NCBI RefSeq assembly: GCF_048066115.1
Contig: NZ_JBLTYX010000025.1
Location: 1 to 64,000, forward strand
Origin: Niveispirillum sp048066115
Lineage (GTDB): Bacteria > Pseudomonadota > Alphaproteobacteria > Azospirillales > Azospirillaceae
DNA: 64,000 nucleotides
Direction of reading: 5' to 3'
Position 1 is the stretch's first letter; every line of letters starts with the position of its first letter. Both the position numbers and the translations under genes were made by a program. The notes beneath the pieces are model-generated. The model was not told the origin of the DNA. It worked only from the letters and a program-made list of their open reading frames with translations, and ran no database searches. Positions 25,424 through 35,179 of the stretch are shown piece by piece.

Positions 25424-27448
25424 ATGACGCCCACCAAGCTGCTGATCGGCCAGATCCTGGTCGTCTTCGCCATCGTCATTCTGGGCGTTTGGGCCGCCAC
25501 GCAATGGGCGGCCGCCATGCTGGGCTATCAGGCACAGCTCGGGCCCGCCTGGGCCATCATCGCCGGTTGGCCCCTCTATCGCCCCTGGCAATTGTTTGAG
25601 TGGTGGTACTGGTACGAGGCCTATGCACCGCATGTCTTTGACAAGGCCGGCATGCTGGCGGGGGCCAGCGGTTTCATGGGTTGTGCCGCTGCCATCGTCG
25701 GGTCGCTGTGGCGCGCCCGGCAGACGCGGATGGTCACCACCTATGGCTCCTCGCGCTGGGCGACCAGCCGGGATGTGGAGGGGGCGGGGCTGTTTCGGCC
25801 GGCGGGGGTCTTTCTGGGGCGGTTGGGGGGGCGGTATCTGCGGCACGATGGGCCGGAACACGTCATGGCCTTTGCGCCGACCCGGTCGGGCAAGGGCGTG
25901 GGGCTGGTGGTGCCGACGCTGCTGTCCTGGACCGGATCGACCGTCATCCACGACATCAAGGGCGAGAACTGGCAATTGACGGCTGGCTGGCGGGCACGCT
26001 TCTCCCATTGCCTGCTGTTCAATCCCACCGACCCGCGGTCGGCCCGGTACAATCCACTGCTGGAGGTGCGCAAGGGGCCGGACGAGGTCCGCGACGTGCA
26101 GAACATCGCCGACATCCTGGTCGATCCCGAAGGCGCCCTGGAGCGCCGCAGCCATTGGGAGAAGACCAGTCACAGCCTGCTGGTTGGTGCCATCCTGCAT
26201 ATCCTTTATGCCGAGGAGGAGAAGACCCTGGCCCGTGTGGCAACTTTCCTGTCCGATCCGCGACGCAGTTTTGCCCATACGCTGCGCCGGATGATGGCGA
26301 CCAACCATCTGGGGACGCCCGATAAGCCTATCGTCCATCCCGTCGTCGCCTCGGCGGCGCGGGAGGTGCTGAACAAGTCAGAGAACGAGCGGTCGGGTGT
26401 TCTGTCCACGGCCATGTCGTTTTTGGGTCTCTATCGCGACCCAACGGTGGCGGCCACGACATCGGCCTGCGACTGGCGCATCGCCGACCTGGTGGACGCG
26501 CCGCGGCCCGTGTCGCTCTATCTCGTCATCCCACCCTCGGACATCTCCCGTACCAAGCCGCTGGTGCGCCTGGTACTGAACCAGATCGGGCGGCGGCTGA
26601 CCGAGCGGTTGGAGGGCGATCCCGCCAAGCGGCGGCGGCACCAGTTGCTGATGATGCTGGACGAGTTCCCGGCCCTGGGGCGGCTGGATTTCTTCGAGAC
26701 GGCGCTGGCCTTCATGGCGGGCTACGGCATCCGGGCCTATCTGATCGCCCAGAGCCTGAACCAGATCTCCAAGGCCTATGGAGAGAATAATGCCATCCTC
26801 GACAATTGCCATGTCCGCATCGCCTTCAGCAGCAATGACGAGCGGACCGCCAAACGCATCTCGGACGCGCTGGGCACGGCGACGGAGCTACGGGCGCAGC
26901 GCAACTATGCCGGCCACCGGCTGGCCCCCTGGCTTTCCCATGTCATGGTCAGCCGGCAGGAGACGGCGCGGCCGCTGCTGACGCCAGGCGAGGTGATGCA
27001 ATTGCCGCCGAAGGACGAACTGGTGCTGGTGTCCGGGCTGGCGCCGATCCGGGCAAAAAAACTGCGCTATTACGAGGATCGGAATTTCACCGAGCGGGTG
27101 CTGCCCGTACCAGTTCTGACGGAAGCAGCCTATGCCGACCGGCCGCCGGCCCGGGCGGATGATTGGGGCGGGCAGGTGCGGGGGATGGATCAGCGGCTGG
27201 CCGGGGAGGATGAGGATGCCGCCCTGAACGAGATGACCGAGGGTGGCCTGCAGCAACAGCGTCATCCGGGGCTGCCGGAGGAGGCGATCTCCAAGCCCAT
27301 GGAACCGGAGACCGGTGATCTGTTCGGTCCGGGTGACGATGAAACCGATGTGGCGGCTGACAAGCGGGCCATGGACCGACTGTCGAATGTCGCCCGCGCC
27401 CACGCCATCAATGAAGGATCGCGAGACGATTTGCTGCCCAGTTTCTAA
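25424..27448 (+). CDS. traG: Type IV coupling protein TraG/VirD4
   Basis: A 674-residue inner-membrane ATPase that links the relaxosome to the secretion channel. Two or three N-terminal transmembrane helices lie within residues 1-100. Walker A is FAPTRSGKGVGLVVPTLL (about 148-165) and Walker B is LLMMLDEFPALGRL (about 407-420), followed by YLIAQSLNQISKAYG. The C-terminal tail is acidic and would contact substrates. ATG 25424 is preferred over an upstream in-frame ATG at 25379 because the hydrophobic helix begins there. It is the first gene of the transfer cluster that continues, after a gap with the HU gene, into trbB. Confidence 0.93.
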   Translation: MTPTKLLIGQILVVFAIVILGVWAATQWAAAMLGYQAQLGPAWAIIAGWPLYRPWQLFEWWYWYEAYAPHVFDKAGMLAGASGFMGCAAAIVGSLWRARQTRMVTTYGSSRWATSRDVEGAGLFRPAGVFLGRLGGRYLRHDGPEHVMAFAPTRSGKGVGLVVPTLLSWTGSTVIHDIKGENWQLTAGWRARFSHCLLFNPTDPRSARYNPLLEVRKGPDEVRDVQNIADILVDPEGALERRSHWEKTSHSLLVGAILHILYAEEEKTLARVATFLSDPRRSFAHTLRRMMATNHLGTPDKPIVHPVVASAAREVLNKSENERSGVLSTAMSFLGLYRDPTVAATTSACDWRIADLVDAPRPVSLYLVIPPSDISRTKPLVRLVLNQIGRRLTERLEGDPAKRRRHQLLMMLDEFPALGRLDFFETALAFMAGYGIRAYLIAQSLNQISKAYGENNAILDNCHVRIAFSSNDERTAKRISDALGTATELRAQRNYAGHRLAPWLSHVMVSRQETARPLLTPGEVMQLPPKDELVLVSGLAPIRAKKLRYYEDRNFTERVLPVPVLTEAAYADRPPARADDWGGQVRGMDQRLAGEDEDAALNEMTEGGLQQQRHPGLPEEAISKPMEPETGDLFGPGDDETDVAADKRAMDRLSNVARAHAINEGSRDDLLPSF

Positions 27449-27468
27449 CGGCTGCCGGGAGAAGGCTG

Positions 27469-27496
27469 GCGATGCCCGTAGTGACGGGCATCGCCT
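27469..27496. terminator. Bidirectional terminator between traG and HU genes
   Basis: GCGATGCCCG pairs with CGGGCATCGC around a short loop between two convergent stops, followed by a weak T-containing tail. It fits a shared terminator for the plus-strand traG and minus-strand HU genes. Confidence 0.55.
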
Positions 27497-27502
27497 TGGA
27501 GA

Positions 27503-27790
27503 TCAGCCGTTCAACGCATCCTTGAGCGCCTTGGCCGGGGAGAACTTGGCCTTGGTCTGGGCGGCAATGGTGGTCGGCGCACCCGTCTGCGGGTTGCGGC
27601 CCTGGCGTTCCGGCACCTGCTGGGCCGTGAACTTGCCGAACCCTGCCAAGTTGACTTCCTTGCCGTCCTTCAGGCCGGCGGCGATGGCGCCCAGAATACG
27701 CTCCACAGCTTCCTTGCTGCTGGCCTTGGTGCCGCCGGTCACCTCGGCCACGATTGCGGCCAGGTCGTCCTTGCTGATCTTTTCCGTCAT
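27503..27790 (-). CDS. HU family DNA-binding protein
   Basis: A 95-residue histone-like protein: a helical start (SKDDLAAIVAEVTGG, SSKEAVERILGAIAAGL), then VNLAGFGKFTAQQVPERQGR and the arm sequence RNPQTGAPTTIAAQTKAKFS, with a C-terminal lysine-rich helix. It bends and compacts DNA, and element-encoded HU may help relaxosome or excision complexes. The start at 27790 is chosen because MTEK is the family start and AGGATCAG precedes it; the frame is open 19 codons further. It lies inverted inside the tra cluster. Confidence 0.9.
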   Translation of the reverse strand: MTEKISKDDLAAIVAEVTGGTKASSKEAVERILGAIAAGLKDGKEVNLAGFGKFTAQQVPERQGRNPQTGAPTTIAAQTKAKFSPAKALKDALNG

Positions 27791-28024
27791 CTCTGATCCT
27801 GTTTTCCATGCTGCGGCGCCGTCCGAGGCACCGCTGTCCTCCGGCATTTACCTGGAAAGCCGTTCCTTGACCAGTGGCCAGGAAGGACAGGGATAATCCA
27901 AAGCAGTCCTTGAAGTCCTTCCCTGATGGGGTCTCGTCGCACCAGATCGTACATAACGGCCATAAGAGATTCCACCGCTCTGTCCGACTCTTGGCGCCAG
28001 CGCTTTCCACGTTGGAGTTGGGCC

Positions 28025-28423
28025 ATGAAACCCCGCCATCACCTCTATCTCGATGATGAGTTGAGCGCTCAGCTTGACGCCCTGGCGGCAAAGCCGGGTG
28101 CGTCCAAATCGGGCATCGTTGCCGACGCCTTGCGCCAGTATCTCGACCGACGGGGCGCCCAAGCCATCGATGAGGCACTGCGCATCCGGCTGGACCGGCA
28201 AGCGCGGCAGTTGGAGCGGATTGAGCGGGATATCCAGGTGCTGCTGGAAAGCTTGGCCCTGTATGTCCGTTACCAGCTGACCGTCACCGCCCCGCTGCCC
28301 GAACCTGATCGGGCCGCCCACGCCGTGGGCAAGGAGCGGTTCCAGAAGTTCATCGATCAGGTGGGCCGCCAGATGGCGGCCCCGTCCCGGACCCTGTCCG
28401 CCAGCCGGGAGGGTGGAGATTGA
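28025..28423 (+). CDS. CopG-type ribbon-helix-helix protein before trbB
   Basis: A 132-residue protein with an N-terminal ribbon-helix-helix (RHHLYLDDELSAQLDALAAK, then SKSGIVADALRQYL) and a helical C-terminus. Such proteins regularly precede trbB in RP4-like ICE transfer operons and probably repress the operon or assist the relaxosome. Its stop overlaps the TTG start of trbB by four bases (TTGA), so the two are translationally coupled. Confidence 0.85.
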   Translation: MKPRHHLYLDDELSAQLDALAAKPGASKSGIVADALRQYLDRRGAQAIDEALRIRLDRQARQLERIERDIQVLLESLALYVRYQLTVTAPLPEPDRAAHAVGKERFQKFIDQVGRQMAAPSRTLSASREGGD

Positions 28424-29388
28424 GCCCCCGGCGCGAGGCGGACGAACGCCGCCAATCCATGCTGCGCACGGCGCTGGGGCCGGACATCGCCAATGCCCTG
28501 AACGATCCCGCCGTCACCGAGGTGATGGTCAATCCCGATGGAGCCCTGCGCCTGGAACGGGCCGGGGAAGGGATCATCGCTACCGGCATGATGGTGCCGG
28601 CCGACGAGGTGGAGCGGTTGATCCGGTTGGTGGCTTCCCATGTCGGGGCCGAGGTTCATGCCGACCAGCCCATCCTGTCGGCGGAACTGCCCACGGGCGA
28701 GCGGTTCGAGGGCCTGCTGCCGCCTGTGGTGACGGGACCCTGCTTTACTATCCGCAAACCAGCAACCCGCATCCTGCGTCTGGGCGATTATGCCGCCGAT
28801 GGCATCCTGTCGCCCTTGCAGGCAGATGCCCTGCGCCGTGCTGTGCGGGCACGCCGCAACATCCTGGTGGCCGGTGGCACAGCGTCGGGCAAGACCACGC
28901 TGACCAATGCCCTGCTGGCCGAATTGGCTGACAGCACCGAACGGTTGGTACTGATCGAGGATACGCGCGAGCTGCAATGCGCCGCCCCCGATTGTGTCCC
29001 CCTGCGCACCCGGCCGGGTGTCGTCAGCTTGCGCGACCTGGTGCGCTCCACCCTGCGCCTGCGGCCCGACCGGATCATCGTTGGTGAGGTGAGGGGCGGG
29101 GAGGCCCTGGACCTGCTCAAGGCCTGGAACACCGGCCATTCCGGCGGCATCGCCACCCTGCATGCCAATTCCGCCACGGCAGCCCTCTACCGGCTGGAGC
29201 AGTTGGCGCAGGAGGCCGTGGTCACCGTGCCCCGCCGGCTGATCGCCGAGGCGGTGGATCTCATCGTCCATATCCGGTCCCGCGGCGGTCAACGCCTGGT
29301 GGACAGCATCGCCTGCACCGATGGGCTGGATGCCCAAGGCGACTACCGCGTCGTCACGCTCGGGCCGGCCGACCTTCAACAGCTCTGA
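28420..29388 (+). CDS. trbB: Conjugal transfer ATPase TrbB (VirB11 family)
   Basis: A 322-residue hexameric secretion ATPase. Walker A is VAGGTASGKTTLTNAL (about residues 150-165). The Asp box VLIEDTRELQC, Walker B LRPDRIIVGEVRGGEALDLL and the His box GGIATLHANSA follow in order. It powers pilus assembly and substrate transfer at the inner membrane. The start is a TTG at 28420 with GGTGGAGA upstream, overlapping the previous stop; an ATG at 28459 would remove little of the protein. It opens the trbBCDEJLFGI operon. Confidence 0.93.
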   Translation: MSPRREADERRQSMLRTALGPDIANALNDPAVTEVMVNPDGALRLERAGEGIIATGMMVPADEVERLIRLVASHVGAEVHADQPILSAELPTGERFEGLLPPVVTGPCFTIRKPATRILRLGDYAADGILSPLQADALRRAVRARRNILVAGGTASGKTTLTNALLAELADSTERLVLIEDTRELQCAAPDCVPLRTRPGVVSLRDLVRSTLRLRPDRIIVGEVRGGEALDLLKAWNTGHSGGIATLHANSATAALYRLEQLAQEAVVTVPRRLIAEAVDLIVHIRSRGGQRLVDSIACTDGLDAQGDYRVVTLGPADLQQL

Positions 29389-29402
29389 CAGGAGAAATCA
29401 TT

Positions 29403-29726
29403 ATGCGACAGCTCCGCGTGTCCAATCTGCGTTCCCTGGCTTTCGCCTGCGTGGCGCTGCTGCTGGCGGCACCCGCCCAGGCCGCCGGCTCCGGTATGCC
29501 CTGGGAGGATCCCCTCCAGCGCATCCTGGATTCCGTCCAGGGGCCGGTCGCCAAGATCGTGGCGGTGATCATCATCATCACCACGGGCCTGACGCTGGCC
29601 TTCGGAGAGACCTCCGGTGGCTTCCGGCGGCTGATCCAGATCGTCTTCGGGCTGTCGGTGGCCTTCGCTGCCTCCAGCTTCTTCCTGTCCTTCTTCTCCT
29701 TCGGCGGCGGGGCGCTGGTGCCATGA
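29403..29726 (+). CDS. trbC: Conjugal pilin TrbC (VirB2 family)
   Basis: A 107-residue pilin precursor with a signal peptide (SLAFACVALLLAAPAQAAGS) and two hydrophobic helices (AKIVAVIIIITTGLTLAFG, then IVFGLSVAFAASSFFLSFF). After leader removal, RP4 TrbC is trimmed and cyclised by TraF, so the TraF at 14176 is its likely maturase. AGGAGAAATCATT precedes the ATG, and the stop overlaps trbD by four bases. Confidence 0.9.
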   Translation: MRQLRVSNLRSLAFACVALLLAAPAQAAGSGMPWEDPLQRILDSVQGPVAKIVAVIIIITTGLTLAFGETSGGFRRLIQIVFGLSVAFAASSFFLSFFSFGGGALVP

Positions 29727-29986
29727 GCGACGCACCTGAAGGTTTCACCGTGCCGCTGCACCGGGCGCTGACCGAGCCGATTCGGCTGGGTGGGGCGCCG
29801 CGGGCATTGGCCATCGTCAACGGCACCATTGCTGCCGCCATCGGCCTGGGGCTTCAGCAATGGCTGGCGGGTCTGTTGCTGGCGCTGGGCGGGCATAGCC
29901 TGGCCGTGCTGGTCAGCCGGCGCGATCCGCACATCGCCGCCATCCTGGCCCGCCACCTGCGGCAGGCGGGAGGCTGGTCATGCTGA
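29723..29986 (+). CDS. trbD: Conjugal transfer protein TrbD (VirB3 family)
   Basis: An 87-residue inner-membrane protein. The start FTVPLHRALTEPIRLGGAPR is the VirB3/TrbD signature, followed by one or two transmembrane segments (LAIVNGTIAAAIGLGL, WLAGLLLALGGHSLAVLV). It works with the TrbE ATPase in pilus assembly. It overlaps trbC by four bases and trbE by seven. Confidence 0.92.
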   Translation: MSDAPEGFTVPLHRALTEPIRLGGAPRALAIVNGTIAAAIGLGLQQWLAGLLLALGGHSLAVLVSRRDPHIAAILARHLRQAGGWSC

Positions 29987-32406
29987 ACCTCGCCGAATAC
30001 CGTCCCCGGCCCGACCGGCTGGCCGATCATCTGCCCTGGGCCGCCCTGGTGGCCCCCGGCACCGTGCTGAACAAGGATGGCAGCTTCCAACGCACCCTGC
30101 GCTATCGCGGGCCGGATCTGGACTCTGCCACCGAGGCAGAACTGGTCGCCCTGGCCGCCCGCACCAACAATGCCCTGCGCCGGCTGGGTTCGGGCTGGGC
30201 GCTGTTCTTCGAGGCGGAGCGGATTGAGGTCTCCGGCTATCCAGACAGCCGCTTTCCCGACGCCGCTTCCTGGCTGGTGGACCAGGAGCGTCGCGCTGCC
30301 TTCGCGCAGATGGGCAGTCACTATGAGAGCGTTTACCATCTCACTGTGGTTTACCTGCCGCCGCCGGACAGCCAGGCCCGTGCCCAGCGGGCGCTGGTTG
30401 ACGAGGGTCGCCAGGGACCCGGGCGGCGCGACTGGCGGCGGGAACTGGAGCAGTTCCAGCAGGAATTCTTTCGGCTGGCGGGTCTGCTGCAAACCATCCT
30501 GCCCGAACAGCATGACCTGGATGATGCGGAAACGCTGACCCATCTCCATGCCTGCATCTCCACGCGTCGGCATCCCGTCGCCGTGCCGGCGGTGCCGCTC
30601 TATCTGGACGGGGTGCTGGTCGATACACCACTGCTGGGCGGGTTGGAACCGATGTTGGGTGACCGGCACCTGCGCACCCTGTCGGTGCTGGGTTTTCCCA
30701 ATCAGACGCGGCCCGGCCTGCTGGACGCGCTGAACCATCTGGATTTCCCCTATCGCTGGGTGACGCGCTGGATCCCGCTGGACAAGGAGCAGGCCACCCG
30801 GTCCCTGAACCGGCTGCGGCGCCACTGGTTCGCCAAGCGCAAATCCATCGGCGCCCTGCTGCGGGAGGTGGTGACCAACGAGCCCTCGACCTTGCTGGAC
30901 AGCGATGCCGACAACAAGGCGGCCGATGTCGATCTGGCCTTGCAGGCGCTGGGTGCCGATCATGTCGCCTATGGCCATGTCACGGCCACCGTCACGGTCT
31001 GGGATACCAACCGGCAGGCGGCTGACGACAAGCTCGCTGCGGTCGAACGGACCATCACCGGGCTGGGCTTCACCATCATCCGGGAAGGCGTCAACGCCGT
31101 GGAGGCCTGGCTGGGCAGCCTGCCGGGCCATCTCTATGCCAATGTCCGCCAGCCCCTGGTTCACAGTCTGAACCTGGTCCATCTGATGCCGCTGTCGGCG
31201 ACCTGGGCCGGACCTGCCCGCAACCGGCATCTCGATGGCCCGCCGCTGTTCCAGGCGGAGACCACCGGGGCGACACCCTTCCGGTTCTCCACCCATGTCG
31301 GCGATGTCGGCCACATGCTGGTGGTGGGGCCGACGGGGGCCGGCAAGTCGGTGCTGCTGGCCCTGATGGCCATGCAGTTCCGCCGCTATGCGGGTGCCCA
31401 GGTCTATATTTTCGACAAGGGCAATTCAGCCCGTGCCACCACCCTGGCCATGGGTGGACGGCACCATGCGCTGGGGCACGCGGGTGACCTGTCCTTCCAG
31501 CCCTTGCGTCGGATCGATGATGCCGACCAGCGGGCCTGGGCCGCCGATTGGGTCGTCGGCCTGCTGGACCATGAGCAGGTCGCCATCACGCCAGAGATCA
31601 AGGAGATGGTCTGGTCGGCGCTGAACAGCCTGGCCGGGGCGCCACCAGAACAGCGAACCCTGACGGGTCTGTCCCTGCTGCTGCAATCCAACCCGCTGAA
31701 GGCGGCTCTCCAGCCCTATACGCTGGAAGGACCTCATGGTGCCTTGCTGGACGCCGCCGAGGATGGGTTGGATCTGTCGGCCGTGCAGTGTTTCGAGATG
31801 GAGGCGCTGCTGCATCGGGCCGGTGCAGTGCTGCCGGTGCTCACATATCTTTTCCATCGGCTGGAGGAGCGCTTCACGGGCGTGCCCACCCTGCTGATCC
31901 TGGACGAGGCCTGGGTCTATCTCGACAATCCCGCCTTCGCCGCCCGTATCCGCGAATGGCTGAAGGTCCTGCGCAAGCGGAACGTGGCGGTGCTGTTCGC
32001 CACCCAATCCCTGGCCGACATCGCCGGCAGCCTCATCGCCCCCGCCCTGATCGAAAGCTGCCCGCAGCGTATCTTCCTGCCCAACGACCGGGCCATCGAA
32101 CCCCAGGCCAGGGCGGTCTATGCCGCCTTCGGGCTGAACGACCGCCAGATCACCCTGATCGCCCAGGCCACGCCCAAGCGCGACTATTACCTGCAATCAA
32201 GGCGGGGCAATCGGCTGTTCCAATTGGGCCTCGGACCGGTGGCCAAGGCTTTCTGCGCCGCGTCCGATCCGGCCTCCCAGGCGCTGATCGACAAGGTGCA
32301 GACCGAGAGCAGGGAAGGGACCTTCGCCGCCCACTGGCTGCACGCCCGAGGATTGGACTGGGCGGCCGATCTGCTGGCGGACTTTCCCGAGGAGGCAGTG
32401 CCATGA
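29980..32406 (+). CDS. trbE: Conjugal transfer ATPase TrbE (VirB4 family)
   Basis: An 808-residue ATPase, the largest energising subunit of the mating apparatus. The N-terminal CagE/TrbE domain covers about residues 1-430. Walker A is VVGPTGAGKSVLLALMAMQF (about 448-467) and Walker B is LLILDEAWVYLDNPAF (about 636-651). The downstream LRKRNVAVLFATQSLADIAG is typical of VirB4. It overlaps trbD by seven bases and trbJ by four. No frame damage is seen. Confidence 0.94.
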   Translation: MLNLAEYRPRPDRLADHLPWAALVAPGTVLNKDGSFQRTLRYRGPDLDSATEAELVALAARTNNALRRLGSGWALFFEAERIEVSGYPDSRFPDAASWLVDQERRAAFAQMGSHYESVYHLTVVYLPPPDSQARAQRALVDEGRQGPGRRDWRRELEQFQQEFFRLAGLLQTILPEQHDLDDAETLTHLHACISTRRHPVAVPAVPLYLDGVLVDTPLLGGLEPMLGDRHLRTLSVLGFPNQTRPGLLDALNHLDFPYRWVTRWIPLDKEQATRSLNRLRRHWFAKRKSIGALLREVVTNEPSTLLDSDADNKAADVDLALQALGADHVAYGHVTATVTVWDTNRQAADDKLAAVERTITGLGFTIIREGVNAVEAWLGSLPGHLYANVRQPLVHSLNLVHLMPLSATWAGPARNRHLDGPPLFQAETTGATPFRFSTHVGDVGHMLVVGPTGAGKSVLLALMAMQFRRYAGAQVYIFDKGNSARATTLAMGGRHHALGHAGDLSFQPLRRIDDADQRAWAADWVVGLLDHEQVAITPEIKEMVWSALNSLAGAPPEQRTLTGLSLLLQSNPLKAALQPYTLEGPHGALLDAAEDGLDLSAVQCFEMEALLHRAGAVLPVLTYLFHRLEERFTGVPTLLILDEAWVYLDNPAFAARIREWLKVLRKRNVAVLFATQSLADIAGSLIAPALIESCPQRIFLPNDRAIEPQARAVYAAFGLNDRQITLIAQATPKRDYYLQSRRGNRLFQLGLGPVAKAFCAASDPASQALIDKVQTESREGTFAAHWLHARGLDWAADLLADFPEEAVP

Positions 32407-33101
32407 CCCGCGCATTCCTGGCGACGGCGTTGCTGGTCGCCACCCTGTACATCCCTGCGGCGGCCTTCACCGTCTATGATCCCTCCAACCATGCCCAGAA
32501 CGTGCTCCAGGCCGCCCGTGCCCTGGAGCAGATCAACAACCAGATCCGCAGCCTGCAGAACCAGGCCACCATGTTGCAGAACATGGCCCGACAGCTCCAG
32601 CGTCTGGACTATTCCTCCCTGGGCCAGATCACCAGCGCCTTGACCCGTATCGACGGGTTGATGATCCAGGCCGACGGCATCGGTTTCGATCTGGCCGGCA
32701 GCGAGGTGGCTTGGCGCCGGACCTATCCGGGCAGCTACAGCGATGTCGACGATGCCGCCGCGCTGGACCGGCAGGCCCAGGCGCAATGGCAAAGTGCCAG
32801 GATGGCCTATCAGCAAACCATGCGGGTCCAGTCGGGCATCGTCGGGTCCATCCAGGCCGACGCGCCGCTGCTGGCCGATCTGGTCGATCGCAGCCAGGGG
32901 GCCGTCGGCAGCTTGCAGGCCCAGCAGGCGGGCAACCAGCTGCTGGCCCTTTCCATCAAGCAGCAGATGCAGTTGCAAAGCCTGATGGCCGCCCAATACC
33001 GCGCCGATGCCGAGACCCAGGCCGCCATCGCCGAGGCCAATGCCATGGCCCGCGAGCGCACCCGTCGCTTCCTGGGCGACGGCCACGCCTATAGCCGCTG
33101 A
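32403..33101 (+). CDS. trbJ: Conjugal transfer protein TrbJ (VirB5 family)
   Basis: A 232-residue periplasmic protein with a signal peptide (FLATALLVATLYIPAAAFTV) and long glutamine-rich helices (EQINNQIRSLQNQATMLQN, then the C-terminal AIAEANAMARERTRRFLGD). VirB5-type proteins sit at the pilus tip and help contact with recipients. No trbK entry-exclusion gene is recognisable in the 63 bases before trbL, which is a difference from RP4. Confidence 0.92.
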   Translation: MTRAFLATALLVATLYIPAAAFTVYDPSNHAQNVLQAARALEQINNQIRSLQNQATMLQNMARQLQRLDYSSLGQITSALTRIDGLMIQADGIGFDLAGSEVAWRRTYPGSYSDVDDAAALDRQAQAQWQSARMAYQQTMRVQSGIVGSIQADAPLLADLVDRSQGAVGSLQAQQAGNQLLALSIKQQMQLQSLMAAQYRADAETQAAIAEANAMARERTRRFLGDGHAYSR

Positions 33102-33164
33102 ACCACGCCCCCATCCACCGAGAGCTTCGCCGGCTGACAACCGAGAGATAGAGGGAAGACCATT

Positions 33165-34469
33165 ATGGGCGATCTGGGGATTATCGACCGTTTCACCGAA
33201 ACCTTCGTCCGCTATATCGACAGCGGCTTCGGTCTGCTGTCCGGCGACGTGGCTTATTTGACCGGCGTCCTCATCACCATCGACATGGTGCTGGCCGGCC
33301 TGTTCTGGGCACTGGACGGCGACCATGACGTGATGCCGCGCCTGGTTCGCAAGGTGCTCTATGTCGGTTTCTTCGCCCTGGTGCTGGGGAACTTCCAAGC
33401 CCTGTCCGAGGTGGTGTTCAGCTCCTTCGCGCAACTGGGGCTGAGAGCCAGCGGATCGGGCCTCTCGGCCAGCGATCTGCTGCATCCCGGCCAACTGGCC
33501 GCCATCGGATATGAGGCGGCGCACCCGCTGCTGAAGCAGGCGGAGACCATGATCGGGTTCCCGGCGATCCTCGGCAATGCGATCAACCTGGTCATCCTGC
33601 TGCTGGCTTGGTTCTTCGTGGTCATCGCCTTCTTCATCCTGGCCGTGCAGCTCTTCATCACGCTGATCGAGTTCAAGCTGACCTCGCTGGCCGGCTTCGT
33701 GCTGGTGCCCTTCGCGCTGTGGAGCAAGACGGCGTTCCTAGCCGAGAAAGTCCTGGGCCATGTCATCTCATCCGGCATCAAGATCATGGTGCTGGCGGTC
33801 ATTGTCGGCATCGGGTCGGGTTTCTTCCGGGAATTCACCGAAGCACTCAACGGCCAAGAGCCCGGCATCACTGAGGCCATGACCATGGTGCTGGCCTCCC
33901 TGGCCCTGCTGGGCTTGGGGATTTTCGGGCCGGGGATTGCCGCCGGCCTCGTCTCTGGCGCTCCGCAACTGGGTGCCGGGGCGGCCCTGGGCACGGCCGG
34001 CGTCGCGGCAGGCACATTGCTGCTGGCCGGTGGTGCCGCCGCTGCTGGCGCCCGCCTTGCTGGCAGTGCCGGGTTGGGAGCCCTGAAGGCCGGCGCCAGC
34101 ATGAGTGGTGCAGCGACCGGCGCCTATCAGTCGGCTCAGGCAGCCGGTCAATCCGGCATGGGCGGTGTCGCCCGCGCGACCGGGAACGCGACCATGCGGG
34201 CCGCCCGGAGCGCCGCGGATCGGATGGCCGAGCCTCTGCGGGAAGCCTACAAATCCGCACACCAATCGATGGCACCAGAGCCGAGCGAGGAGGAGGCAAG
34301 TGCGTCCTCCAGACCCGCCGCCACCGCCGGCAACACCCCGGACTGGGCGCGCAAGCTCCGCGCCGAACAGGCTGGCCGGGCCCACCGCCATGTCACGGCC
34401 CAATCCATCAAGGACGGCGACCGCTCCGGCGGCAGCGCCACCCCGTCCCTCGACCAGAAGGATGACTGA
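33165..34469 (+). CDS. trbL: Conjugal transfer membrane protein TrbL (VirB6 family)
   Basis: A 434-residue polytopic inner-membrane protein. It has at least five hydrophobic segments within residues 1-290, including LVILLLAWFFVVIAFFILAV and the FKLTSLAGFVLVPFALWSKT signature. A glycine/alanine-rich part follows (about 250-320), then a hydrophilic serine/alanine-rich tail. VirB6 proteins form part of the translocation pore. The ATG follows AGAGGGAAGACCATT. It is two bases from trbF. Confidence 0.92.
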   Translation: MGDLGIIDRFTETFVRYIDSGFGLLSGDVAYLTGVLITIDMVLAGLFWALDGDHDVMPRLVRKVLYVGFFALVLGNFQALSEVVFSSFAQLGLRASGSGLSASDLLHPGQLAAIGYEAAHPLLKQAETMIGFPAILGNAINLVILLLAWFFVVIAFFILAVQLFITLIEFKLTSLAGFVLVPFALWSKTAFLAEKVLGHVISSGIKIMVLAVIVGIGSGFFREFTEALNGQEPGITEAMTMVLASLALLGLGIFGPGIAAGLVSGAPQLGAGAALGTAGVAAGTLLLAGGAAAAGARLAGSAGLGALKAGASMSGAATGAYQSAQAAGQSGMGGVARATGNATMRAARSAADRMAEPLREAYKSAHQSMAPEPSEEEASASSRPAATAGNTPDWARKLRAEQAGRAHRHVTAQSIKDGDRSGGSATPSLDQKDD

Positions 34470-34471
34470 CC

Positions 34472-35179
34472 ATGTTCAAACGCACCCTGCAACGCTATGG
34501 CAGCACACCGGAACCGGTGACGCGCTACCAGAAGGCGGCCCAGCTCTGGGATGAACGGATCGGCAGTGCCCGTGTCCAGGCCCGCAACTGGCGGCTGATG
34601 GCGTTCGGTTGTCTGGGATTGGCCATGGGGTTGGCCGCCACTCTGGCCTGGCAGTCGGGCCAGAGCCGCATCATTCCCTATGTCGTGGAGATCGACCGGC
34701 TGGGTGAGGCGCGTGCGGTCGCCCCGGCGAGCGATGCCTATCAGGCCACCGACGCCCAGGTCGCCTTCTACCTGGGCCGTGTCATCACCAACACCCGCTC
34801 GCTCTCCACCGATCCGGTGCTGGTCCGTCAGAACTGGCTGGCGGCCTATGATTTCGTTGCCGACCGTGCCGCCCTGTTCCTGAACGAATATGCCAAGACC
34901 AGCGACCCGTTCGGCCGTATTGGCACCAACAGCGTCACCGTGCAGGTGACCAGCATCGTTCGCGCCTCCGATCAGTCCTTCCAGGTCAAATGGACCGAGC
35001 AGGTCTATGAGCGCGGCAGTCTGGTCCGCACCGAACGTTGGACCTCCATCCTGGCCGTCAGCCTGCGCCCCCCGCGCACGCCGGAGGCCCTGGCCCGCAA
35101 TCCGCTGGGTGTCACCATCACCGCCATCGACTGGTCGCGGGAATTCGATGCCCCCACCGTCCCGAGGAACACGCCATGA
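34472..35179 (+). CDS. trbF: Conjugal transfer protein TrbF (VirB8 family)
   Basis: A 235-residue bitopic inner-membrane protein: a short cytoplasmic start with RYQKAAQLWDERIGSARVQA, a single transmembrane helix (about residues 45-67), then the VirB8 periplasmic domain (IIPYVVEIDRLGEARAVAP, FQVKWTEQVYERGSL). It nucleates the secretion channel core. It overlaps trbG by four bases. Confidence 0.93.
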   Translation: MFKRTLQRYGSTPEPVTRYQKAAQLWDERIGSARVQARNWRLMAFGCLGLAMGLAATLAWQSGQSRIIPYVVEIDRLGEARAVAPASDAYQATDAQVAFYLGRVITNTRSLSTDPVLVRQNWLAAYDFVADRAALFLNEYAKTSDPFGRIGTNSVTVQVTSIVRASDQSFQVKWTEQVYERGSLVRTERWTSILAVSLRPPRTPEALARNPLGVTITAIDWSREFDAPTVPRNTP